A stretch of DNA of 64,000 nt from Pseudomonas inefficax (lineage in GTDB: Bacteria > Pseudomonadota > Gammaproteobacteria > Pseudomonadales > Pseudomonadaceae): assembly GCF_900277125.1 (NCBI RefSeq), contig NZ_OPYN01000070.1:212-64211 (forward strand), written 5' to 3'. Below, in pieces: positions 8,452 to 17,860 of the stretch. Under the pieces are notes generated by a model. The model was given only the letters and a program-made list of their open reading frames with translations. It was not told where the DNA came from and ran no database searches. The stretch's first letter is position 1; every line of letters begins with the position of its first letter. Made by a program: the position numbers and the translations under genes.

Positions 8452-9258
8452 TCATTTGCCGCTGCCCGCGACGCTTTCGCCGCCACGGGTCAGGTAATAG
8501 GCGCCAAGTATCGGCAACATGGTCACCAGCATCACCAGCATGGCGACCACGTTGGTCACCGGCACGTCGCGCGGGCGGCTGAGCTGGTTGAGCAGCCAGA
8601 TCGGCAGGGTGCGTTCGTGGCCGGCAGTGAAGGTGGTGACGATGATTTCGTCGAACGACAGGGCAAAGGCCAGCATGCCGCCGGCCAGCAGCGCCGAGCC
8701 GAGGTTGGGCAGGATGATGTAGCGAAAGGTCTGCCAGCCGTCGGCGCCCAGGTCCATCGAGGCTTCGATCAGGCTCTGCGAAGTACGCCGCAGGCGGGCG
8801 ATCACGTTGTTGTAGACGATCACCACGCAGAAGGTGGCGTGGCCGACCACGATGGTGAACACCCCGGGCTCGATCCCCAAGGCCTTGAACGCCGAGAGCA
8901 GGGCGATGCCGGTGATGATGCCGGGCAGGGCGATGGGCAGGATCAGCATCAGCGAAATGCTCTCCTTGCCGAAAAAGCTGCGCCGGTACAACGCCGCCGA
9001 GGCCAGCGTGCCGAGCACCAGGGCGATCAGCGTGGCCAGGCAGGCCACCTGCAGCGACAGCTTGATCGCTTCCAGCACATCGGGCCGGGCGAAGGCCACG
9101 GCGAACCACTTCAGGGTAAAGCCCTTGGGCGGGAAGCTGAATGCCGCGTCTTCGGTGTTGAAGGCATACAGGAAGATGATCAGGATCGGGAAATGCAGGA
9201 ACAGCAACCCGCCCCAGGCCGCCAGGCGCAGCCCGGTCGAGGCTTTTTCAGAGTGCAT
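8452..9258 (-). CDS. ydcV: Polyamine-type ABC transporter permease (YdcV/PotC-like)
   Basis: Inner-membrane permease of 268 aa with about six hydrophobic segments. It has the EAA-loop signature that contacts the ATPase ([22 protein letters not shown]). The N-terminus [15 protein letters not shown] is typical of the PotC/PotI group. It overlaps ydcU by 11 bp, showing translational coupling. By order and similarity it corresponds to YdcV, the second permease of the YdcSTUV system. Confidence 0.93.
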   Translation of the reverse strand: MHSEKASTGLRLAAWGGLLFLHFPILIIFLYAFNTEDAAFSFPPKGFTLKWFAVAFARPDVLEAIKLSLQVACLATLIALVLGTLASAALYRRSFFGKESISLMLILPIALPGIITGIALLSAFKALGIEPGVFTIVVGHATFCVVIVYNNVIARLRRTSQSLIEASMDLGADGWQTFRYIILPNLGSALLAGGMLAFALSFDEIIVTTFTAGHERTLPIWLLNQLSRPRDVPVTNVVAMLVMLVTMLPILGAYYLTRGGESVAGSGK

Positions 9259-10159
9259 CGAAGGCCCCCAGTCGCTTGACGATGGACAGGTACACCGCGA
9301 TCAGCACGATCGGCACCAGGGTGAATGCGGCGGCCATCGGCATGTTGCCGATCGCCCCTTGCTGGGCATAGACCATGCTGCCGATGAAATAACCGGGCGG
9401 GCCGATCAGCTGCGGCACGATGAAGTCGCCCAGGGTCAGCGAGAAAGTGAATATCGAGCCGGCGGCTATGCCTGGGATCGACAGCGGCAGGACCACCTGC
9501 AGGAAGGTTTGCCCGGGCCGGGCGCCGAGGTCTGCCGAGGCTTGCAGCAGCGACGGCGGCAAGCGTTCCAGCGAGGCCTGGATCGGCAGGATCATGAACG
9601 GCAGCCAGATGTACACGAACACCATGAAGCGCCCCAGGTGCGAAGTAGACAGCGTGCTGCCGCCCACGCCCGGCACCGCCAGCACCGTCTGCAGCAGGGC
9701 ATCCAGGTGCAGTTGCTGGACGAACCACTGGGCCACGCCGCCCTTGGCCAGCAGCAGAGTCCAGGCGTAGGTCTTGACGATGTAGCTGGCCCACATCGGC
9801 ATCATTACCGCGATGTAGAAAAACGCCTTGGTCTTGCCGCTGGTGTAGCGCGCCATGTAGTAGGCGATGGGGAAGGCCAGCACCGCGCTGGCCAGCGACA
9901 CCGCCAGCGCCATGCCCAGGGTACGCAGAATGATGTCGAAGTTCGACGGGTTGAACAGCGCGGCGAAATTGCCCAGGGTCAGGTCCGGGGTTACCGCCAT
10001 GGTGAAGTCGTCGAAGGTATAGAAGCCCTGCCACAGCAGGTTCAGCAGCGAGCCCAGGTAGATTGCGCCGAACCAGGTCAGTGGTGGGATCAGCAGCAGG
10101 GCCAGGTACAGGTTGGGGCGCCGGTACAGCAGGTTGGACAGGCCGCGCAGTGTGCTCAT
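9248..10159 (-). CDS. ydcU: Polyamine-type ABC transporter permease (YdcU/PotB-like)
   Basis: Inner-membrane permease of 303 aa. It has an N-terminal membrane segment ([20 protein letters not shown]), a long periplasmic loop, then the transporter core with the coupling motif [22 protein letters not shown]. It starts 1 bp after the ydcT stop and overlaps ydcV at its 3' end, so it lies in the middle of a tightly packed operon. The family moves spermidine/putrescine and related amines. Confidence 0.93.
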   Translation of the reverse strand: MSTLRGLSNLLYRRPNLYLALLLIPPLTWFGAIYLGSLLNLLWQGFYTFDDFTMAVTPDLTLGNFAALFNPSNFDIILRTLGMALAVSLASAVLAFPIAYYMARYTSGKTKAFFYIAVMMPMWASYIVKTYAWTLLLAKGGVAQWFVQQLHLDALLQTVLAVPGVGGSTLSTSHLGRFMVFVYIWLPFMILPIQASLERLPPSLLQASADLGARPGQTFLQVVLPLSIPGIAAGSIFTFSLTLGDFIVPQLIGPPGYFIGSMVYAQQGAIGNMPMAAAFTLVPIVLIAVYLSIVKRLGAFDAL

Positions 10160-10160
10160 G

Positions 10161-11192
10161 TCAGCGGCCCTCGGTTTCCTGCAGCACCGTCATGGCTTCG
10201 CGGGGCCAGTGTGCCTGTACCGGTTGCCCGGGTTGCCAGGCCTGTACCTGCGCCTGCCAGCGGTCGTTGGCCTGGCTCACCGCCAGTAGTTGGCCGCTGT
10301 CCAGTTGCAGCTCGTAGCGGGTGGCACTGCCCTGGTATTGGATGTCGCGCAGCAGGCCGCTGACCTGGACGTGCTGGCCGGCTGTGGCCGGGGCGCCGAG
10401 GCGGATGTGTTCGGGGCGGATGGAGAAGGGCGCCGGGCTGCCATTGAGCGCCATGGCCAATTCGCCACGCAGCACATTGGAGGTGCCGACGAATTCGGCG
10501 ACGAAGGTGGTCGCCGGCTGCATGTACAGGTTGCGCGGGGTGTCGACCTGCTCGATACGGCCGCGGTTGAACACTGCGACGCGGTCGGACATCGACAGCG
10601 CCTCGGTCTGGTCGTGGGTCACGAATATGAAGGTGATGCCCAGCTGGCGCTGCAGCTTTTTCAGCTCGCCCTGCATCTGTTCGCGCAACTTCAGGTCCAG
10701 CGCGCCAAGCGGCTCGTCCAGCAGCAGTACTCGTGGCCGGTTGACCAGCGCGCGGGCCAGGGCCACGCGTTGGCGCTGGCCACCGGACAACTGCGCCGGC
10801 TTGCGTGCGCCGTAGCCGGCCAGGGCCACCATCGCCAGGGCTTCTTCTGCGCGGCTTTGCCGTTCGGGCTTGGCCACGCCCTTTACTTTCAGGCCGTAGG
10901 CAATATTGTCCAGCACGTTCATGTGCGGGAACAGGGCGTAGTCCTGGAATACGGTGTTGACGTCGCGCTGGTAGGGCGGTACGCCGGCAGCCTCGACGCC
11001 GTGGATGCGGATCGAACCGCTGGTGGGTTGCTCGAAGCCTGCAATCAGGCGCAGGCAGGTGGTCTTGCCGGAGCCAGAGGGGCCGAGCATGGAGAAGAAT
11101 TCGCCATCGATGATGTCGATGCTGACCTGGTCGACGGCCTTGATCTCGCCGAAGGTGCGGGAAACTTGGGTGAACTGGACGGCTAGGGGCAT
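10161..11192 (-). CDS. ydcT: Polyamine-type ABC transporter ATPase (YdcT/PotA-like)
   Basis: ATP-hydrolysing subunit of 343 aa. Walker A is GPSGSGKTT, the Q-loop follows, the signature is LSGGQRQRVALARAL, and Walker B is VLLLDEPLGALD with the H-loop in FVTHDQTEAL. A C-terminal TOBE-type regulatory region follows (IRPEHIRLG). The ATG at 11192 begins MPLAVQFTQVSRTFG. The longer frame to 11336 is only translated REP sequence. A REP pair separates it from ydcS, the upstream gene of the operon. Confidence 0.95.
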   Translation of the reverse strand: MPLAVQFTQVSRTFGEIKAVDQVSIDIIDGEFFSMLGPSGSGKTTCLRLIAGFEQPTSGSIRIHGVEAAGVPPYQRDVNTVFQDYALFPHMNVLDNIAYGLKVKGVAKPERQSRAEEALAMVALAGYGARKPAQLSGGQRQRVALARALVNRPRVLLLDEPLGALDLKLREQMQGELKKLQRQLGITFIFVTHDQTEALSMSDRVAVFNRGRIEQVDTPRNLYMQPATTFVAEFVGTSNVLRGELAMALNGSPAPFSIRPEHIRLGAPATAGQHVQVSGLLRDIQYQGSATRYELQLDSGQLLAVSQANDRWQAQVQAWQPGQPVQAHWPREAMTVLQETEGR

Positions 11193-11225
11193 GCATAGGC
11201 TCCGGACAACACGGTTTCTCCTGTA

Positions 11226-11323
11226 CCGGCTTCTTCGCGGGTAAACCCGCTCCCACAGGATCATCACCGCCTGCAAGGGTGGGGCTTTACCTGTGGGAGC
11301 GGGTTCACCCGCGAAGAGGCCGG
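11226..11323. repeat. REP inverted pair inside the ydc operon
   Basis: Arms 11226-11259 and 11290-11323 (about 34 bp, few mismatches) lie between ydcS and ydcT. In other bacteria a REP placed just after a periplasmic binding-protein gene protects that part of the mRNA and lowers readthrough. The same effect here would give more YdcS than membrane parts, but this is inference. Confidence 0.92.
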
Positions 11324-11342
11324 CACAGGCATTCAAGCAACC

Positions 11343-12494
11343 TCAGCGCCCACCCATGATCGCAATGTAATCCTGGGTCCAGCGGCTATATGGCACGAAC
11401 TTGCCGCCCTGGGCCTGCGGGGTTTTCCAGAAGGCGATCTTGTCGAAGTTGTCGAAACCGTTGGTCTTGCAGCCCTCGGCCCCCAGCAGCTCGCTGCCGG
11501 TGCAGGCCGCCGGCACCGCCGGCAACGAACCGAACCAGGCCGCCACGTCACCCTGTACCTTCGGCTGCAGCGACCAGTCCATCCACTTGTAGGCACAGTT
11601 GGGGTGCTTGGCTTCGCTGTGCAGCATGGTGGTGTCGGCCCAGCCGGTCGCGCCTTCCTTGGGTATGGTCGAGGCCACGGGCTGCTTCTCTGCCTTCAGG
11701 CCATTGACCATGTAGCCCCAGGAACTGGAAGCGACCACGCCTTCGTTCTTCACGTCGCTCATCTGCACCGTGGCGTCATGCCAGTAGCGGTGAATGAGCG
11801 GTTGCTGCTGGCGCAGCAGTTCCAGTACGGCCTTGTACTGCGCTTCGTTCAGTTCGTACGGGTCCTGGATGCCCAGCTCGGGTTTGGCCGTCTTCAGGTA
11901 CAACGCCGCATCGGCGATGTAGATCGGCCCATCGTAGGCCTGCACGCGGCCCTTGTTCGGCTTGCCGTCGGGCAGGTTCTGCGGCTCGAACAGCACGCCC
12001 CAGCTGGTGGGCGCCTGCTTGAATACGTCGGTGTTGTACAGCAGTACGTTCGGCCCCCACTGGTACGGGGTGCCGTAGACCTGCTTGTCGACCACGTACC
12101 AGTCACCGCTCTGCAGCCGTGGGTCGATGTTCTTCCAGTTAGGGATCAAGGCGGTATTGATCGGCTGTACCCGCTTGCCCGCGATCAGCCGCAGCGACGC
12201 ATCGCCCGAGGCGGTGACCAGGTCGTAGCCGCCCTTGGTCATCAGGCTGACCATCTCGTCCGAGGTGGCGGCGGTCTTGACGCTGACCTTGCAGCCGGTT
12301 TCCTTCTCGAAGCCGGTTACCCAGTCGTAGGCCTTGTCGCTTTCACCGCGCTCGATGTAGCCGGGCCAGGCGACGATGTCCAGGCGGCCCTCGCCGGCCC
12401 CCAGGGCCTTGGGCGGTTCGGCGGCCTGCAGGCTGGCGCTGGCCAGCACGGCGCAGGCGGTTGCGCCGAGCAATGCGGTCTTGTGCACTGACAT
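11343..12494 (-). CDS. ydcS: Periplasmic polyamine-type substrate-binding protein (YdcS-like)
   Basis: Secreted binding protein of 383 aa for the YdcTUV transporter. It has a signal peptide (MSVHKTALLGATACAVLASASLQAA). The mature part carries the PotD-like hinge sequences (LDIVAWPGYIERG; YGTPYQWGPNVLLYNTD). It is first in the operon, preceded by the ribosome-binding sequence AGAGGGAAC. A 217-bp gap divides it from the divergent DUF533 gene. In E. coli, YdcS has also been linked to polyhydroxybutyrate and DNA uptake; nothing here shows that. Its ligand is inferred from the adjacent patD. Confidence 0.93.
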   Translation of the reverse strand: MSVHKTALLGATACAVLASASLQAAEPPKALGAGEGRLDIVAWPGYIERGESDKAYDWVTGFEKETGCKVSVKTAATSDEMVSLMTKGGYDLVTASGDASLRLIAGKRVQPINTALIPNWKNIDPRLQSGDWYVVDKQVYGTPYQWGPNVLLYNTDVFKQAPTSWGVLFEPQNLPDGKPNKGRVQAYDGPIYIADAALYLKTAKPELGIQDPYELNEAQYKAVLELLRQQQPLIHRYWHDATVQMSDVKNEGVVASSSWGYMVNGLKAEKQPVASTIPKEGATGWADTTMLHSEAKHPNCAYKWMDWSLQPKVQGDVAAWFGSLPAVPAACTGSELLGAEGCKTNGFDNFDKIAFWKTPQAQGGKFVPYSRWTQDYIAIMGGR

Positions 12495-12604
12495 GGTGTT
12501 CCCTCTTCTTGGAGATTTTGGTCGGGGCAGTCATCAAGCAAGCCGTGAAGCGATCGTTATAAACGTAGTGCGGTTACGCGCGGTATTGGCGATATCGAGT
12601 CTAG

Positions 12605-12623
12605 TTGGCTTTTTGCCAGCCAA
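12605..12623. promoter_or_regulatory. Short palindrome in the ydcS / DUF533 divergent gap
   Basis: TTGGCT-TTTTGCC-AGCCAA is a 6-bp inverted repeat with a 7-bp centre. It lies about 110 bp upstream of ydcS and 90 bp upstream of the divergent gene. It has the size of a repressor or activator site, but no regulator gene is nearby and I could not recognise a known consensus. Confidence 0.3.
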
Positions 12624-12711
12624 TGCAACATCCGGAAGCAAATCCCCTCGTGGCGATAGCGTGGGCAGGGCTTAACCTGACGGCTCCCTTGGCCAACGTG
12701 GAGACCGTTTG

Positions 12712-13404
12712 ATGAATACCCGGGGATTGCTCGACCAGTTGCTCAAGTCCGGCCAGGACTTGCTCGCCAGCCAGGCCGGCAAGGCCAGCTCTGGCAAACC
12801 AGGGGCCAGTGCTGGCGGCCTTGGCGGCCTGCTTTCGGGTGCCGGTGGCGGCGCCCTGGCGGCGGGCGCCATGGGCTTGCTGCTGGGCAACAAGAAAGCC
12901 CGCAAATATGGTGGCAAGGCCCTGACCTATGGCGGCCTGGCCGCGCTCGGTGTGCTGGCTTACAAGGCCTACGGCAACTGGCAGGCGCGCCAGCAGGTGG
13001 CCGCCACCGAGCCACAGACCATCGACCGCCTGCCGCCGGCCCAGGCCGAGCTGCACAGCCAGGCGGTACTGCGGGCCCTGGTGGCGGCTGCCAAGTCCGA
13101 TGGCCATATCGACGAACGCGAGCGTGCGCTGATCGAGGGCGAATTCACCCGCCTGGACGACGACCGCGAGTTGCAGCACTGGCTGCATGCCGAGCTGAAC
13201 AAGCCGCTGGACCCGGCCGAAGTGGCCCGAGCCGCGCAAACGCCGGAAATGGCCGCCGAGATGTACCTGGCCAGCGTGATGATGGTCGACCAGGAAAACT
13301 TCATGGAGCGCGCCTACCTGGACGAACTGGCCCGCCAGTTGCGCCTGGACCCTGCCTTGCGCCAGGAGCTGGAAAGTCAGGCAAGGCAGGCGGTAGTGCA
13401 GTAG
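12712..13404 (+). CDS. DUF533 / TerB-like inner-membrane-associated protein
   Basis: Protein of 230 aa related to E. coli YebE (DUF533); function unknown. The N-terminal third is glycine/alanine rich with a short hydrophobic stretch (LGGLLSGAGGGALAAGAMGLL). The C-terminal half is a TerB-like helical domain with the family's acidic segment AAKSDGHIDERERALIEGE, which in TerB relatives can bind metal. The ATG at 12712 is chosen; a TTG just before it is possible but unneeded. It is divergent from ydcS and followed by a 391-bp gap dominated by a large inverted repeat. Confidence 0.85.
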   Translation: MNTRGLLDQLLKSGQDLLASQAGKASSGKPGASAGGLGGLLSGAGGGALAAGAMGLLLGNKKARKYGGKALTYGGLAALGVLAYKAYGNWQARQQVAATEPQTIDRLPPAQAELHSQAVLRALVAAAKSDGHIDERERALIEGEFTRLDDDRELQHWLHAELNKPLDPAEVARAAQTPEMAAEMYLASVMMVDQENFMERAYLDELARQLRLDPALRQELESQARQAVVQ

Positions 13405-13416
13405 CAGTGCTTGTCA

Positions 13417-13679
13417 CGACATTTTCAGCGCCTATGAGATCGAGCGCCGCCCGCGCGGCGCTTCGCAGCGCAAGGCTGCTCCCACATCTGTTTCGGGCCA
13501 ATCATTCCTGGACCATGGGCGCGCGGGCCCTTGGCGTCCATCTCGATATCGTGCGGGACTAACAAGGCGGTCGCGTGCGTTGGCACAGGCGTTACTGGCC
13601 CGAAACAGATGTAGGAGCAGCCTTGCGCTGCGAAGCGCCGCGCGGGCGGCGCTCGATCTCACAGGCGCTGAAAATATCG
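13417..13679. repeat. Large inverted repeat, 84-nt arms, REP-like
   Basis: Arms 13417-13500 and 13596-13679 are reverse complements with only three mismatches, separated by 95 bp. Each arm contains GAGCGCCGCCCGCGCGGCGC, a second palindrome around CTTCGCAGCGCAAGG, and the cap GCTCCCACA or, on the right arm, TGTAGGAGC. It is a REP pair of another class from the common one in this window. The 391-bp gap before wspA holds this element, and the centre has no credible ORF. Confidence 0.95.
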
Positions 13680-13746
13680 CGGCAAGCACCCGGTAGCTTT
13701 TACTCCATTCCCACATTTCAGCCGCATGAGCGCTGGGCGCCTGGGC

Positions 13747-13752
13747 TATACT
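13747..13752 (+). promoter_or_regulatory. Possible -10 box of wspA
   Basis: TATACT lies 44 bp before the GTG start of wspA, right of the large inverted repeat. No good -35 hexamer is seen at the usual distance, so this is only a candidate; an activator-dependent promoter would also fit. Confidence 0.3.
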
Positions 13753-13795
13753 TCGGCGATTTTCCCCGCTCGTTGTGAATTCCTGAGGGCTGAAT

Positions 13796-15418
13796 GTGAA
13801 GAACTGGACCTTGCGCCAACGGATCCTGGCAAGTTTTGCCGTGATCATCGCCATCATGCTGCTGATGATCGTGGCCGCCTACTCGCGGTTGGTGACCATC
13901 GCCTCCGCCGAGCAGGCAGTGGGGACCGACAGCATTCCCGGCCTCTACTACAGCTCGATGATCCGCAGCGCCTGGGTCGACAGCTACGTCACCAGCCAGC
14001 AGCTGGTGGGGCTGTCCAACCACCGCGAATTCACCTCGGCCGACGCAGAGCTGTTCAAGAGCTTCGAGGACCGCCTGAAGGAGCACATGACCAGCTACCA
14101 GGGCACCATTCAGGATGATGACGACCAGGCGCGCTTCGACGCCTTCACCCAGATGGAAGTCGCCTACCTCAAGATCGTCGACCAGGTGCTGGAAGCCTAT
14201 CGACAACGCAACTACGCCGAAGCCCAGCGGTTGATCACCGATGTGCTGACCCCGGCCTGGCTCGAGGGCCGCAAGCACCTCAACGAAGTGATCGAGCACA
14301 ACCGCGCCGCCGCCGACACCGACACCAACGAGATTGTCGGTGCAGTGAGCACGGCCAAGGGCAGCATGATCATTTCGCTCCTGCTGGCAATCATCGCCGC
14401 AGGCGTGTGTGGCCTGTTGCTGATGCGCGCCATCACCGCGCCCATGCAGCGTATTGTCCACGCCCTCGACAAACTGCGCTCGGGCGACCTGAGCATGCGC
14501 CTGAGCCTGGACCGCAAGGACGAGTTCGGTGCCATCGAAAGCGGCTTCAACGAAATGGCCGAGGCCCTGGCCAACCTGGTGGCCCAGGCCCAGCGTTCGT
14601 CGGTGCAGGTGACCACCTCGGTGACCGAAATCGCCGCAACCTCCAAGCAACAGCAGGCCACCGCTACCGAAACGGCCGCCACCACCACCGAAATCGGCGC
14701 CACCTCGCGGGAAATCGCCGCCACCTCGCGCGACCTGGTGCGTACCATGACCGAAGTCACCTCGGCCGCCGATCAGGCCTCCAGCCTGGCCGGCTCCGGC
14801 CAGCAAGGCCTGGCGCGCATGGAGGAAACCATGCACCAGGTGATGGGCGCCGCCGACCTGGTCAATGCCAAGCTCGGCATCCTTAATGAAAAAGCCAGCA
14901 ATATCACCCAGATGGTGGTGACCATCGTCAAGGTCGCCGACCAGACCAACCTGCTGTCGTTAAACGCTGCCATCGAAGCGGAAAAGGCCGGCGAGTACGG
15001 CCGCGGCTTTGCCGTGGTGGCCACCGAAGTGCGCCGCCTGGCCGACCAGACCGCCGTGGCCACCTACGATATCGAGCAAATGGTGCGCGAAATCCAGTCG
15101 GCGGTGTCGGCCGGGGTCATGGGCATGGACAAGTTCTCCGAAGAAGTGCGCCGCGGCATGTTCGAGGTGCAGCAGGTGGGAGAGCAGCTCAGCCAGATCA
15201 TTCACCAGGTGCAGGCCCTGGCGCCGCGCGTGCTGATGGTCAACGAAGGCATGCAGGCCCAGGCCACCGGTGCCGAGCAGATCAACCAGGCACTGGCCCA
15301 GCTCAGCGATGCCAGTACCCAGACTGTCGAGTCGCTGCGCCAGGCCAGTTTCGCCATCGATGAGCTGAGCCAGGTGGCCGCAGGCCTGCGTGGCGGCGTG
15401 TCGCGCTTCAAAGTCTGA
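13796..15418 (+). CDS. wspA: Methyl-accepting chemoreceptor WspA
   Basis: Membrane receptor of 540 aa that starts the Wsp surface-sensing cascade. Domain order: TM1 (about residues 10-30), a periplasmic four-helix-type sensor, TM2 (about 184-206), HAMP (through [19 protein letters not shown]), and a long cytoplasmic coiled coil. The signalling tip contains [20 protein letters not shown] and [18 protein letters not shown]. The GTG at 13796 is the only start that keeps the basic N-terminus and TM1; an ATG two bases earlier is out of frame and stops at once. In P. aeruginosa WspA clusters laterally and responds to surface contact. It is first of seven wsp genes. Confidence 0.96.
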   Translation: MKNWTLRQRILASFAVIIAIMLLMIVAAYSRLVTIASAEQAVGTDSIPGLYYSSMIRSAWVDSYVTSQQLVGLSNHREFTSADAELFKSFEDRLKEHMTSYQGTIQDDDDQARFDAFTQMEVAYLKIVDQVLEAYRQRNYAEAQRLITDVLTPAWLEGRKHLNEVIEHNRAAADTDTNEIVGAVSTAKGSMIISLLLAIIAAGVCGLLLMRAITAPMQRIVHALDKLRSGDLSMRLSLDRKDEFGAIESGFNEMAEALANLVAQAQRSSVQVTTSVTEIAATSKQQQATATETAATTTEIGATSREIAATSRDLVRTMTEVTSAADQASSLAGSGQQGLARMEETMHQVMGAADLVNAKLGILNEKASNITQMVVTIVKVADQTNLLSLNAAIEAEKAGEYGRGFAVVATEVRRLADQTAVATYDIEQMVREIQSAVSAGVMGMDKFSEEVRRGMFEVQQVGEQLSQIIHQVQALAPRVLMVNEGMQAQATGAEQINQALAQLSDASTQTVESLRQASFAIDELSQVAAGLRGGVSRFKV

Positions 15419-15423
15419 CTGCG

Positions 15424-15930
15424 ATGAACGACTTGCAGCCGCGCGCCGCGCGGGCGGGCAACGCCAAGGGGGCGTTGTACCTGCAGTTTCGCATCCGCGA
15501 CCAACGCTTTGCCCTGAGCGTGCACGAGGTGATCGAGGTGCTGCCGCGCCAGCCGCTCAAGCCGATCGCCAAGGCGCCTGCCTGGGTCGCAGGCATTCTT
15601 GCGCACCGGGGCCTGCTGGTACCGGTGGTCGACCTGGCGGCATTGAGCTTCGGCCAGCCGGCAGCGCAGCGCACCAGTACCCGCCTGGTGCTGGTGCACT
15701 ACCGAGGCGGCCTGCAGCTTGGCCTGATCCTGGAACAGGCCACCGAAACCCTGCGTTGCCACCCCGACGAGTTCCAGCCGTATGGCGTGGATAGCGGTGA
15801 GGCCCCGTACCTGGGCCCGGTGCGTCAGGACGAACAGGGTTTGCTGCAGCGCATCGAAGTCAGCGACCTGTTGCCCGATGCCGTGCACGCGTTGCTGTAC
15901 GCGGATGATCCGACAGGGATGCCGACATGA
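15424..15930 (+). CDS. wspB: CheW-type coupling protein WspB
   Basis: Adaptor of 168 aa that links the receptor to the kinase WspE. It is a single CheW SH3-like domain with characteristic parts: FALSVHEVIEVLPRQPL, WVAGILAHRGLLVPVVDLA and the GLILEQATETL stretch. It starts 5 bp after wspA stops. Its stop overlaps the wspC start by 4 bp (ATGA), so translation is coupled. Confidence 0.95.
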   Translation: MNDLQPRAARAGNAKGALYLQFRIRDQRFALSVHEVIEVLPRQPLKPIAKAPAWVAGILAHRGLLVPVVDLAALSFGQPAAQRTSTRLVLVHYRGGLQLGLILEQATETLRCHPDEFQPYGVDSGEAPYLGPVRQDEQGLLQRIEVSDLLPDAVHALLYADDPTGMPT

Positions 15931-17201
15931 ACGAACAGCATTTTTTCCGCTTCCTGCGCGAACGCATCGGCCTGGATGTGGAGTCGGTGGGCGCTACCAT
16001 GGTCGAGCGTGCGCTGCGCCAGCGTTGCGTGGCCGTGAACGCCGCAGACCTGGATGATTACTGGCTGCACCTGCAGCAGTCGATGGATGAACAGCAGGCA
16101 CTGATCGAAGCGGTCATCGTCCCGGAAACCTGGTTCTTCCGTTACCCCGAATCCTTCACCGCCTTGGCCAGCCTGGCGCACAAGCGCCTGGCGGAGCTGG
16201 CCGGGGCGCGCCCGCTGCGCTTGCTCAGCCTGCCTTGCTCGACTGGCGAGGAGCCCTATTCGCTGGCCATGGCCTTGCTCGATGCGGGTATCGCGCCGGG
16301 GGCGTTCATGATCGACGGCATGGACATCAGCCCCAGTTCCGTGGCCAAGGCCGGGCAGGCCGTTTATGGGCGCAATGCCTTCCGTGGCAGCGACCTGGGC
16401 TTTCGCGAGCGTTACTTCGATGCCCTGGAGGAAGGCCACCAGTTGCATGAACGGGTGCGCGAGCAAGTCAGCCTGCAGGTGGGCAACGTGCTCGACCCGG
16501 CCCTGGCCAGCCGCGATGGCCTGTACGACTTCGTGTTCTGCCGTAACTTGCTGATCTATTTCGACGTGCCGACCCAGCAACGGGTGTTCGAAATGCTCAA
16601 GCGCTTGCTGCACCCCCAGGGCGTGCTGTTCATCGGCCCGGCAGAAGGCAGCTTGCTGGCGCGATTGGGCATGCGCCCGCTGGGGATTGCGCAGTCGTTC
16701 GCCTACGTGCGTCAGCAGGGCGATAGCGCAGCGCTGGCTACGCCCCCGGCCCAGCCCTTGCGGCGCATGTCGCCAGCACCTGCCAGGCCTGGCTATCCGT
16801 TACCGAGCGCAGCGTTGCCGCGCCCGCTGCGGGTGCTGCCCGTGGCCGCCAAGCCAGCGCCGGCGCGCGAGCACAAGCGCGAGGAGCCAAGCGAGTTGCT
16901 GGCCAGCATTGCCCGGCTTGCCAATGCCGGCGCCAGCGAAAAGGCCCGTGCCGAATGCCAGCGCTACCTGGGCCAGTTCGCGCCTTCGGCGCAGGTTTAC
17001 TACTGGCTGGGGCTGCTCAGCGATACCGAAGGCGATGCGCAGCAGGCACTGACCCACTATCGCAAAGCCCTGTACCTGGAGCCGCAGCACCCCGAGGCGC
17101 TGGTGCACCTGGCGGCCTTGTTGGCGGCCCAGGGCGACCTGGCCGGTGCCCGGCGCCTGCAGGAGCGCGCCGCACGGGTCGGCCGGGAGTCTGAACGATG
17201 A
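15927..17201 (+). CDS. wspC: CheR-type methyltransferase WspC with C-terminal TPR
   Basis: SAM-dependent glutamate methyltransferase (424 aa) that modifies WspA and raises signalling. The CheR core has the helical N-terminal domain, ETWFFRYPESF, the SAM-binding SLPCSTGEEPYSLAMAL, and the late motif FVFCRNLLIYFD. A proline/arginine-rich linker (about residues 270-325) leads to TPR-like helices at the C-terminus (YYWLGLLSDTEGDAQQALTHY). Loss of the WspC homologue blocks the pathway in P. fluorescens. It overlaps both neighbours by 4 bp. Confidence 0.96.
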   Translation: MNEQHFFRFLRERIGLDVESVGATMVERALRQRCVAVNAADLDDYWLHLQQSMDEQQALIEAVIVPETWFFRYPESFTALASLAHKRLAELAGARPLRLLSLPCSTGEEPYSLAMALLDAGIAPGAFMIDGMDISPSSVAKAGQAVYGRNAFRGSDLGFRERYFDALEEGHQLHERVREQVSLQVGNVLDPALASRDGLYDFVFCRNLLIYFDVPTQQRVFEMLKRLLHPQGVLFIGPAEGSLLARLGMRPLGIAQSFAYVRQQGDSAALATPPAQPLRRMSPAPARPGYPLPSAALPRPLRVLPVAAKPAPAREHKREEPSELLASIARLANAGASEKARAECQRYLGQFAPSAQVYYWLGLLSDTEGDAQQALTHYRKALYLEPQHPEALVHLAALLAAQGDLAGARRLQERAARVGRESER

Positions 17202-17860
17202 AGGAATCCGCGATGCAATTGCTCGCCGAGGATGACGCGCACATCGACGACTGCTGGAACCGCATTGGCGTGCACGGCGACAAGCAGTGCCCGCTGTTGG
17301 AACGTCACGTTCACTGCCGCAACTGCGAGGTGTATGCCGCTGCGGCCACACGCCTGCTCGACCGCTACGCGCTGATGCAGGACCACCAGGCTGCCGTGGC
17401 GCCGCCGGCCGACGAAAACACCGGCCGCTCCATGCTGCTGTTCCGCCTTGGCGAAGAATGGCTGGCGCTGGCCACCGCCTGCCTGGCCGAAATTGCCCCG
17501 CTGCAGGCGGTACATTCGCTGCCGCACCAGCGCTCGCGGGTGTTGCAGGGGGTGGCCAACGTGCGTGGTGCGCTGGTGCCGTGCCTGTCACTGGCGGACC
17601 TGCTGGGTGTGCGGGCCAATGCTGCCGAGCAACGTACCGGCCGGGCGATGCCACGCATGCTGATCCTGGCTGCGGAGGGCGGGCCAGTGGTGATGGCGGT
17701 CGAGGAGATCGACGGCATTCACCGGCTCGACCCGCTGCTGCTGGGCAGCGGCCAGGACGCCTCCCGCTTCACGGCAGCGGTGCTGCAATGGCGTGGCCGC
17801 AGCGTGCGGGTGCTGGACGATCAACACTTACTGTCAGCCGTGCAGCGGAGCCTGTCATGA
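17198..17860 (+). CDS. wspD: CheW-type coupling protein WspD
   Basis: Second coupling protein, 220 aa. The N-terminus (about 70 residues) has a cysteine/histidine cluster, DKQCPLLERHVHCRNCEVY, that is absent from WspB; Cys, His and Cys spacing suggests metal or redox sensitivity, but this is inference. A CheW domain follows (LFRLGEEWLALATACLAEIAPL; VLQGVANVRGALVPCLSLADLL). ATGA overlaps link it to wspC and wspE. Confidence 0.95.
   Translation: MKESAMQLLAEDDAHIDDCWNRIGVHGDKQCPLLERHVHCRNCEVYAAAATRLLDRYALMQDHQAAVAPPADENTGRSMLLFRLGEEWLALATACLAEIAPLQAVHSLPHQRSRVLQGVANVRGALVPCLSLADLLGVRANAAEQRTGRAMPRMLILAAEGGPVVMAVEEIDGIHRLDPLLLGSGQDASRFTAAVLQWRGRSVRVLDDQHLLSAVQRSLS

Noticed and set aside
8435..9109. 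Apparent 699-aa fusion extending patD upstream
   Set aside because: The extra part is an alternative frame of the ydcV permease; the aldehyde dehydrogenase starts properly at 8434.
12495..12711. Sigma-54 promoter (GG-N10-GC) for ydcS
   Set aside because: No good TGGCAC-N5-TTGC match with correct spacing on either strand.
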